A DNA stretch of 64,000 bases, taken from NCBI GenBank assembly GCA_030068075.1, contig CM057841.1:51501030-51565029 (forward strand), written 5' to 3'. The stretch comes from Paguma larvata. Taxonomy: Eukaryota; Chordata; Mammalia; Carnivora; Viverridae. The position numbers were made by a program, and so were the translations under genes. Of this stretch, positions 56,061 through 64,000 are shown piece after piece. The stretch's first letter is position 1; every line of letters begins with the position of its first letter. Below the pieces are notes generated by a model. That model did not search any database. It had not been told where the DNA came from and saw nothing but the letters and a program-made list of their open reading frames with translations.

Positions 56061-56519
56061 GTGACTAAAGGAAAAAAGAATTGTCTTGGCAGTTTCTGTG
56101 TGTGTGTCTGTGTGTGTATTAAATTGCTTGCAGGACAGAAATCTGTCTTTGTATATATAGTATCCATCTCTATATATAGTATCATGCTAGCTCCCTGTCT
56201 TTTCTTTACTTGGGATGGTAACAAGTTTCTTAGTGGCCGCCCCACTTTCCATTCTGAGGAAAGAATGAGGGCATCGCCGGAGTGCCCTGTAAGCTGTTGT
56301 TCTGATGAAAAAGACTTTCTTTTTCAAAGAAGTAGAAAAAACAGTGGAAGACGTAAATAGGGACCAATCTATTACAAACTCTACTGCAGTTATGTGTCGA
56401 AAAATAAGGAACAGAAAGGTTGTGTTGTTTTAAAAAGATGGATTTAAGGGTCTCGAAAAACATGTGTGTGTGTGGGGGGGACCCTCCCCTCGCCTTTTGA
56501 GCATTTTGCAAATTAAGTG
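56061..56519. other. Unique sequence with short TG and TATA repeats
   Basis: TG-rich patch at 56096-56118, two copies of 'tatatatagtatc' (56151 and 56171), and a TG/G-run at 56463-56480. No gene. Confidence 0.5.
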
Positions 56520-56980
56520 AGTTTCATTCTCCCATAAAATAGGAATCCAATAACATTTTATATGATCATAAAATGTGTCTACTTTTGTCTCCATCTTTTA
56601 TGAAAAAAGGGAAATATTCCCAAAGTATATTAGAAAAAATAATTAATAAGCAACCTTTCATAGTTACTTTCCGAGGTTAATTATTGCCCTAAGAAATCAA
56701 TTTCAATTTCTTGGGTTTGAGAGACTCGTTTGTGACTCGGTGTTTCCAAAAAAGGGAGTGAGTTAAGATGCTAACTGGGAGCCTTCATTCCCTGGAGAAA
56801 ATGTCTTTGCCCCCGGCCGTGATTTATCCGGTGCCGTTTGCCCGTTTACACCCCATGCCAGGAGAATGTATGGAAAACGTAATAGAGCTATTGGAATCTA
56901 GCGTAGCAGCTTGGTTACAGGAGGAAACAAAAGTTGGCTTCGTATCGTTAAAATAAAAGTGAGATACCCTTGAGCCTTGA
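56520..56980. promoter_or_regulatory. Candidate conserved non-coding element, AT-rich
   Basis: Repeat-free, with tataaaatgtg-type AT words, 'gaggttaattattgcc' and 'aaataattaataagcaacc'. Enhancer-like texture; inference only. Confidence 0.27.
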
Positions 56981-57397
56981 CACAAGGAAATCCCTTGGCC
57001 CTTAACCTTCTTGACAAGCCTGAGCTCAGGGATCAGGGGACCCAGGGAGGCAGCCCGAATCTGTTTGCAGGGTGACGACTGCTCCTGTCCTGAGACAGAG
57101 GCGAGCACAGCAGGGAGAAGGAGGGAGAGTCGAACCTGCAGCCACCTCTCGAGGGACCCCAGGAAACCAGAAACCAAGGGGAGGACTCCATCTCCCCTCG
57201 CAGCGATCTTCTGTAAAGTCGTTACTGTCACCCTGTGTTTTCACCAGGCCCCTGAGTTTCTTGAGCCGAGACTAGAATGTTCAGGCCCTTTACGGCTACC
57301 CATCATAGGCTCTCCTCAGTGGGGGGCGCACTGTGGCCGTGGCGGCATTTCCTCTCCGATTCAGGATGTTCTTCAAGTACATGAAGACAAAAAGTTT
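56981..57397. other. GC-moderate unique sequence
   Basis: Opposing frames of 132 (plus) and 135 (minus) codons overlap almost fully at 56824-57409, so at least one is chance. Neither has a domain. Confidence 0.45.
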
Positions 57398-57611
57398 GGG
57401 CCCGTCTGAGTGCTTAGTTAAGTATCGCACTTCAGCTCAGGTCATGGTTTCTCAGTTGGCGAGTTCGAGATCACGTCAGACTCCGTAGTGACCGTGCAGG
57501 GCGTGCTTGCGATTCTCTGTCTCCCTCTTTCTCTGCCTCTCCCCTGCTCTCTCTCCTCTCTCTCTCTCAAAAAAATAACTACCTCCCTACCTAAATAAAT
57601 AAACTTTAAAA
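57398..57611 (+). mobile_element. CAN-SINE, plus strand, strongly decayed
   Basis: Head ggggcgcc is mutated to gggcccgtctgag; 'cttcagctcaggtcatggtt' is recognisable and the B box is gttcgagatc. CT-rich part and aaataaataaactttaaaaa tail. One of the most diverged SINEs here. Confidence 0.88.
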
Positions 57612-57633
57612 ATCAAATAACATGCTTTCTCTA

Positions 57634-58024
57634 AAAAAAAGTTTTTTTCCCTACCGTTAATATACTTTATGTTTCACTGTTTGGCTTAGAATTTCCCGTG
57701 AGTTGGAAAGGTTGATATTACGTATTTTGCGGGTTTTAAGGTGACGATTTCAACACTTGGTGACATTGAGTGGGGGAAAAAATGCAGTAACCTCTAAGGA
57801 TGAGGTAAGAGAAACAACCAGTCAGTTGGTCTGTATATGGATTCTTTATCTTGGGGATCCCCAGCAGCCTGGGTGGGCAGAGGAGTCTGGGCTCGAGGGA
57901 AGGGCTAAGAATAGATGCCTCAGTTAATGAATCATGCCGTTCCCCCTGTATGTGGACGAGTCCAAATCCACACTAGCTTACGCGGACAGGGCCATTATTG
58001 GCTCACAAATGCAAAGTTTTCTGT
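57634..58024. other. Unique sequence, nothing recognised
   Basis: No gene or repeat recognised. Confidence 0.4.
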
Positions 58025-58338
58025 AAGGGTCAGCAAGTTTTCTCTGTAATAGGACAGAGAATAAATACTTTTGGCTCTGTGGGCCGTGCGGTCTCTGTCA
58101 CAACTCTTCCTCTGTAGCGAGGAAAGCCATACCGACGACGGGTAAACCAGGGAGTGTGGCCACGCTCTGATGAAACTTACGGAGAACGGGCTTTGGATTT
58201 CATGTAATATTTCACGTGGTAAAACACATTCTTCTTTCTTTCTTCGGCCATTTCAACATGTGCTTTTATACCCTGGGCTGTAGGAAACCATGGGGCCGAG
58301 GTCCGGATTGGGCTCAGTGTCTGTTCGCCAACCCCTGG
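58025..58338 (-). mobile_element. hAT DNA transposon relic, minus strand
   Basis: Starts aagggtcagcaagttttctc, continues aataaatacttttggctctg, gggccgtgcggtctctgtca, then 'agtgtggccacgctctgatg' and 'tttcatgtaatatttcacgt', and ends gttcgccaacccctgg. Its ends are imperfect inverted repeats (agggtcagcaag against aggggttggcgaac). Fourth copy of this family here. Confidence 0.85.
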
Positions 58339-59849
58339 TTTAGAGTCTACTTGCCCCGGGGCTTAACTGTGTCATCAGGGCCCTATCTTTAACCTCTTGA
58401 TTTTGATATTTTTTTTAAAAAAAATGTGTTGTTCACAGGGAGTGTTCTTTCTGAGCGGGCATCCAGATGGCCCCCGATACAGACCAGGGCTTCAGCAATG
58501 GCCCCAGGCAGCCCTTGTCCCCGCTGTCCCCGCACAAAAGCCTCAGCGAGAGTAGGATTGGCCTGGCTTGAGGCAGGCACCACCCCTGCATCATTTATGC
58601 CCCGCAGGATGCGGTTCTTTAGGCCGGAGTCCCACACCCTGGCCCTATGTGGAGTCCGGGAGCCCCGTTCCCTAATGAAGAAATGAGTTCCATTTCCATC
58701 CTGGACAGACGTAGCTGTCGCTTCCACACTCCACCGTGAGCCTTGCATTATGACTTCATTTTTAGATGTTTCCGGAGACACAAGGAAGAAGTCTTTTCTG
58801 AGTACGCCTTCAAAAGAGGAGCACGTTGGTTGGTTTCTTAGTGATGACTGGCCGAGCATGCATCTCTGTGAATCACACCGCAGGGCTTGTTCCCTGGAAG
58901 CAGAGCCCAAGGCAGGCTTCTTGTTCAGAGTTGGTCTGGGACGTCACGCCTTCGAGAGAGGGGGGATGAGGAGGGGAATGGCATGGGGCAGGGGGCATGG
59001 TTCCTAAGGACGTGGCCAGCTTCAGCAGAGCCGTGGGGAGCTCTGGGATATGAATGGTACTGCAGCGTGGGTCCTGCTTGTGACAAGGGCCTGGCTGGTT
59101 GGCCGTCCGTGATTAGCCACCATCTTCCAGGGAGGGTGGCTGTGTGGGCACAGCTTCAGGTGAGGCAGAAGGAGGTAGCTGGGAGTCAGCAGCCAACACT
59201 CACGAGCCACTGGGGGCCCTTGCCGGGAAGGGGGTCTGCGGTTAGGAGGCAGCGTTATGATAGGCTGGTCTGCACCAGAAAGGCTCCTGTGACAAAGCCC
59301 TCTACCCATGGAAGGAAGAAGGATTTGGGCATGGCAGTACTCTGCTGGCAGTGTCTGGACCTGGCTATTAACGCACACCCCAAGCGCAGGTCTTTGCTTT
59401 GAAGAAGTTTAAACCTCTCTTTCTGCCAGTGGCCTCATATCTGCTTTTCCACTTTGCGCCCCGTTCACTTTGACAGAGTGACCCTCTAATAACTTTTGTT
59501 TAGTGAAACTCAAGCCTTTTCAGGCTGCTGTGCTAATGTCTTCCTTCCTTAATTGAGTAAATATATTATACACAGCTGGGTAGGTGATTTCCTTGCTGGC
59601 CTTGTTGCTACAATTTGAAAATGGATACAATTTTCTTTAACTCACATAGAATGAATGAGGCATTTATTTCTGGTTTCCTGCGGCTCTCCTCCTTTACAAA
59701 ATGTATTTACATGGGTATTTTTGAAGCACTTCTTAAGAAACTGAAAAATTAAAAAAAAAAAAAAAAGGGCCAAGCCAAACCCCTTACCCCTCCCCCAAAC
59801 AGTGGCTACATTGTGACAACAGTGGGTTGAGCTAAATTCAGCTACGTCA
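58339..59849. other. 1.5 kb unique sequence with long chance frames
   Basis: Holds a 173-codon minus frame (58389-58910) and a 171-codon plus frame (58887-59402), each shadowed by other frames. Translations show no domain, signal peptide or repeat. I do not call genes. Confidence 0.5.
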
Positions 59850-60135
59850 AGGAGGAGCAATAAAAGGAGATGGATTGTTCTCTAAGCTTCACTTTATTGG
59901 ATATTGTAATTGACATATAGTTGTCATTTATAATCATCTGTCCATTCCTGTGAGTTGGGAGCAGTAAAGTTAATTGTGGCGGCTCATTTGCATTAATCTC
60001 ACCTCTGAAGGGTACAGTAACCCATTAATATCATGTCATGATGAATTATCACAAATAACATTGAACATATTGATTAATGATCTCTGAGATTTGTATCTCG
60101 TTAAAACATTTTGTTAGCTCTTTAAACTTTTAAGC
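59850..60135. promoter_or_regulatory. Candidate conserved non-coding element with POU octamer
   Basis: Repeat-free and AT-rich. A perfect octamer ATTTGCAT (59986-59993) is followed at once by TAAT ('catttgcattaatctc'), a POU-homeodomain-type site. Also cccattaatatcatgtcatg and ttgattaatgatctctgaga. One of the stronger enhancer-like blocks by motif content; function inferred. Confidence 0.38.
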
Positions 60136-61559
60136 CAACAACCACTGCACGTGGGAGGTGTTCGGGATAGTCTGTGAGGTGGTGGTGGGGAGTGGTGTAC
60201 ATTGGCAGGGTCACTGGTTTAAGGAGTTGGACCACTCAGTTCTCATGAGATTTTTTTTCCCCCCTCTTCAAGAAGCCAAGCACATTATCTTGGTAACCTC
60301 CTCCTCCTTCTCCCTGGATGATGGTTTCTTCAAAATAGTGGCTTCTTTGATTATAAAGTGTTTGATTCTCGACTCAAATGGTTTTAATAAAAGAGTTTCT
60401 TAAGTTATCTGTTCAGTTCCCTGAATGCCGGCCTTTGGAATCTTGTTCACCTAGATCTGCTCGTTATGTTAAAGTGGCATTTTTTTCCCTCCACTGCATC
60501 AAAATTTCCAAACTTCTACATTAACATATAGACTGTATGTGGAAGGAGTTGTTGGAGATGAAATAAGGGGACTTCAAAATACAACTTACTTATCCTTAGT
60601 TTTATAAAAATTCATTCCTCTTTCTTGGGTGCTTTCATTTTTCAGGTGATCGTCCACAGAGAAACAGATACGTTGGCCCCACGTGTCATGTGGTCTTTAG
60701 GGAAGTTAAAAAAATCCTCTTTAACAAGCCCTGTGTCGAATTTCCTGGGAGAAGTTTAAGTACAGTAGGTGCAGTAAAGCAAAAGGTTGGCCTAAGAGTT
60801 GAATTGCAAAGGTCTTTCTCTGCAGCTCTTTCCTTTACTGGTTGTGCAAGCGATACAATATTTGATCTCTCTCAACTTACATATTCCTTCCACTTAAACT
60901 TAGCATTTGCCCTGTGTTCTCCAGATAAGTATTTAACGAATACCAGATACGGAGACTGGTCTCCTCTGCCGTTTGCTGGTTAGAGAAATTGGACCCGATC
61001 GTCCTGAAGTAAGGATGCTTTGAAGAAGACGTCCTTAATGCCTGGCCGGCTTGGGTGGTCTTATGCCCTAGAGAGGGACCGAGTGCAGCTGCTGCTAGTC
61101 TGGGGCCCTCCAGTCTCAGGTCTGTGGCCCCCCCCTGAGGGCAGGATGGTGACCCCGTGCCTGTCCAGCAGCCGGCTTCTGGAAGGCAGGAGTCACAGGT
61201 TAGTGCCAGGAAGCGTTCCAACTGTTGGGAAGAGGCGAAGGCATGAGAGCTGCAGGCTGGTGGGGCACCACGCAGCCATTATGTGCTGTTTGTACCCTTA
61301 GCCAGCAGGTGAGGACACTCTTACCATCCTCTCTTCCCTTCAGACGCTCAGTTTTATGAAGGGGTCTTAAAACAAGAAGCGCACCATATGTGTAGCAATC
61401 TTTGGGCCTAAATAGCTAAGGACAAAGTAGATTGCTTTTTTTTTTTCCAAGGGCCACTTTCCTTTCCCCGTCTTTGTCAGGCCTGCGATGTTCCTCACCC
61501 ACAGAGTGTTTAATATCTGTGTTTTCAAATCAAAGAACAAGCTTTTTGTCTCCCAGGAT
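60136..61559. other. 1.4 kb unique sequence, no gene seen
   Basis: GC-moderate around 61050-61320. Opposing frames of 114 and 93 codons have no domain. No repeat family recognised. Confidence 0.45.
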
Positions 61560-62470
61560 AGTATCTTGTAAAGCCAACCTCTTTATTACTTCACCGGTTT
61601 AAGGCTTTATTACTTGCGATCCAAAGCCTGCTAGTGAATTATGCATGTTACCCTCCTCAGCGTCTTCACCACCCACTCGCCCGCCGCCTTTTTGGGGGGC
61701 CCGAGAAGTACAAGGAGATCTCGACGTGTGTTCATTTCTACCCACGGTATTAATCCTTATTCATTTCAAAAAAATCTGCTAACGGAAATATTTCCATTCA
61801 GCTCATTAATCAATTGTGATTTTCATTCCCTTGTTTTGTAAAAGCTGTTGCAATAAATACTTTTTTTTTTTTCACAAGGCGAAAATCCAAGAGATGGATG
61901 CAGCCGGCGTAATTAATTGCACCCAGTTACAGGAGATCAGCAAGTTTGTGAGATTCACATGCTGCTCTACCATATGGTTGCCCAGTAGGCGAAAAATTTG
62001 ATTAATGTTTTGAAGTAGATTTTTTTCAGCAAATATTACAGCCCCAGATGAGGCGGCTTTTTTTTTTTTTTCCTTTTACTTTCTAGTATTGTTAGACTTA
62101 GCTGAAGGAACCGATCCTCTGATTTAAAGCTTAATAATATTGTGATCCAGTGAAAACTTAACATGCAATAAAAATTGCAGTCTGCCCGTCTCTCGTGGAT
62201 ACAGAAAAATAATGCATTATGTCTTCATTTGTAATTAAGTAAAATGTGAAAGTTGGATTCTAGGTCTTGATTTTTTTTTTCCTCTTCCTAAAATGAAAAT
62301 ATAACTGTGGTTTTAATTGATGTAGTTTTGGTGCGATCTGTAAGCAGATATTGGGGCAGACTTTTAGAAGTGTAAGGGAACAGCAAAATAAAACACAAAG
62401 GTGAGTCAGTGAATGCTTTCTTATTAATTGCTGCTCCTACCGGTGAGGCGACCGTAAATATGACCATGCG
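61560..62470. promoter_or_regulatory. Candidate conserved non-coding element, 0.9 kb
   Basis: Repeat-free apart from T-runs. Contains gtgaattatgcatgttaccc, ctcattaatcaattgtgatt, gccggcgtaattaattgcac, aaaaatttgattaatgtttt, aaagcttaataatattgtga and ttcttattaattgctgctcc. The longest run of clustered homeodomain-type motifs in the window. Conservation unseen. Confidence 0.38.
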
Positions 62471-63497
62471 AGTGTTATAGAAAAAAATTAAGGCTGTTTC
62501 TACTGTTATCCCAAAGGTATATTACTTTTGTAACCACTCAAGATATGCATAGTTAATTTCTTCTTTATCTAGGAAAAAAAAAAAAAAACCTCCCAATTTT
62601 CTTTTTTCCAAGTAGAAAGTCTTTTTTCTCTATCGGCTCCTTCTCATGCTGGACACCCATCCTTTCATTTCACTGCCCCCCTGAGGTCACGCTCCAACTT
62701 CTCTCTCCGATGACTGGGCGAGAATCAGCCCTTGGGTGACGTAATGGGACACGATATGGTAAGCTTGACCTTGGCGTTCAAAACAACAGCAAGAGATTTC
62801 GGAAACGTGTGGGAACTGGTGATGCGTCCCATTAAGGAAAAATGAAATACAACAAATGTCTCCACTTTGGCGAATGAGGCCTGATGCTTTGGACAGCTTA
62901 GCTTTACTGTTTTCCTTTCCTTTTGAAACTTACTGATTTCTAATCGCCTAAGCAATATATGACTCTCCTTAAACCTTGATGTCTGCTGAAAGGAGCTGTT
63001 AGCTCCGGTGGCTACAGCGTGATCTTTAACCAGGTATCAAGCTCATTTGGAATCCTTCGTCTTGGAGTCATAAACAGTATCCATAACTTTGACCCATCAC
63101 TGGTCTAGAGAGAGACTCCGTTCAAAAGGAACCTTCAAAAGGAACCGTGTTACCATTGCAAACAAAGCAGCAGTATGTGCTGTCCTCTCTAAGATGTAAC
63201 AAGATTGCTGCTTTCTTCCTCTGCGTCTGAACACATTTTAAGGGCTGTAAGTGGACTGTTTCCAATGGCTTCACAAGCAACTGACTTAGTCAAATACAGG
63301 GGCCAAGGCAGAGACCAGGCTGGGAGGGCCATCTCTGACTTTGAGTTAGTAAGTCCAGTCTTTGAAGAAAAGGTGAGATTTTTTTGGATCAATATTAGAT
63401 GTTTTTGATAATTTCACTAATCTTTTTTCCCCCCATATTTGTTTTCATGATCGTATGGGTAGTTAATTACCTGTAAAAGCTATGAAAAGAAGTAGTA
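62471..63497. other. 1 kb unique sequence with a 13-bp tandem duplication
   Basis: Perfect 13-bp duplication ttcaaaaggaacc at 63121-63133 and 63134-63146. No gene or repeat family recognised. Confidence 0.55.
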
Positions 63498-63602
63498 TTA
63501 CAGTGACGACCTATTTTTATTTATTTTGTTTTATTTTACTATCTTATTTTTTAAGATTTTATTTATTATTTATTTATTTTTTACAGTGACAGCACATTTT
63601 TA
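63498..63602 (-). mobile_element. Possible tail-only retroposon insertion, minus strand
   Basis: Direct repeat ttacagtgac (from 63498 and 63581) flanks about 61 bases of T/A-rich DNA containing ttttttaagattttatttat, the reverse of a carnivoran retroposon 3' tail. No SINE or L1 body is present, as if only the tail was copied. Alternatively a chance AT-rich run. Confidence 0.5.
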
Positions 63603-64000
63603 AAAAGTCCAAAGAAACCAGTGCAGCCTGCCTTCCCTAAGTTTGGGCTGAGGCTGTTTTCGATCACGTTCGGTATGCCGTCTGATGAGAGATTACGATA
63701 GTGACGCAGCTTTGGAGACCCCGTTTAAGAGAACTTTCTAAGCTTCACCTAACTTTTTTTTTCTTCGAAAATCAGCCACTCCTAGTGACTCTTTTTCAGC
63801 CAGGCAGTGGAGGGACTCAGTCTCTGAAAGCCGGCTACACTCGAGACACTTGGTTCGGTAGCCTCCAATTACAGCCTGGGATTTTTAACGAAAAAAAGGA
63901 AGTACTTTAAAAGTTTTATTTACTATGTCAGGTGAAGCGTGAACAATATGTGGTCAGTTGGCAGGAGACAGTGCGTCGAATTATTTGTGAGTTTACCTTT
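63603..64000. other. Unique sequence to window end
   Basis: Nothing recognised; ends without a boundary feature. Confidence 0.4.

Noticed and set aside
58389..59402. 173-codon minus and 171-codon plus frames as genes
   Set aside because: They overlap each other, have shadow frames, and show no domain or codon pattern that supports coding.
1..64000. Endogenous retrovirus or viral insertion
   Set aside because: No LTR pair, primer binding site, gag/pol/env-like frame or other viral signature was recognised in the window.
1..64000. A previously undescribed biological system
   Set aside because: All recognisable structure is explained by retroposons, DNA transposons, simple repeats and enhancer-like unique DNA; nothing demonstrates a new system.

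Overview
This window reads as vertebrate nuclear DNA from a carnivoran, most likely a cat-family or other feliform species. The main evidence is 21 tRNA-derived CAN-SINE copies (SINEC type). Many carry the cat-type body with 'gctgacagctcagagcctgg' and 'ggagcctgcttcagattctg', most end in an A/T-rich 3' tail, and most have recognisable target-site duplications (TSDs). One carnivore-lineage L1 3' end (19516-19790) agrees. Family assignments rest on remembered consensus features; no search was run.

I find no protein-coding gene, rRNA, tRNA or CRISPR array. The longest open frame is 217 codons (54353-55006, minus). It lies in GC-rich DNA where stops are rare and has no recognisable domain. The other frames are short, overlap one another on both strands and often run through SINEs, MIRs or microsatellites. 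The window is best described as intergenic or intronic.

Layout. 0-7 kb: SINEs, pyrimidine and purine tracts, a small CpG cluster (4013-4205) and a decayed L1 ORF2 piece split by a SINE (5610-6595). 7-14 kb: mostly unique AT-rich sequence. 14-27 kb: the densest repeat zone, including a SINE inside a Tigger/MER2-type transposon inside a hAT transposon (15940-16718), an L1 3' end, an old MER-type repeat, and a SINE with a perfect 19-bp TSD (26432-26683). 26.7-39.55 kb: no CAN-SINE in about 13 kb, only ancient MIR/L1/L2 relics, a GT/GA microsatellite and a 22-base G run. 39.5-53 kb: SINEs return, with a hAT copy, L2 and MIR pieces and a 51-bp alternating purine-pyrimidine (Z-DNA-prone) block at 46095-46145. 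53.8-55 kb: two CpG-enriched blocks. 55-64 kb: long AT-rich single-copy stretches with repeated TAATTA-type motifs and a POU octamer, the best candidates for conserved non-coding regulatory DNA.

No genes work together here. If the window has a function it is probably cis-regulatory, for a gene outside it. I did not find a new biological system; the points worth following are structural and regulatory hypotheses.
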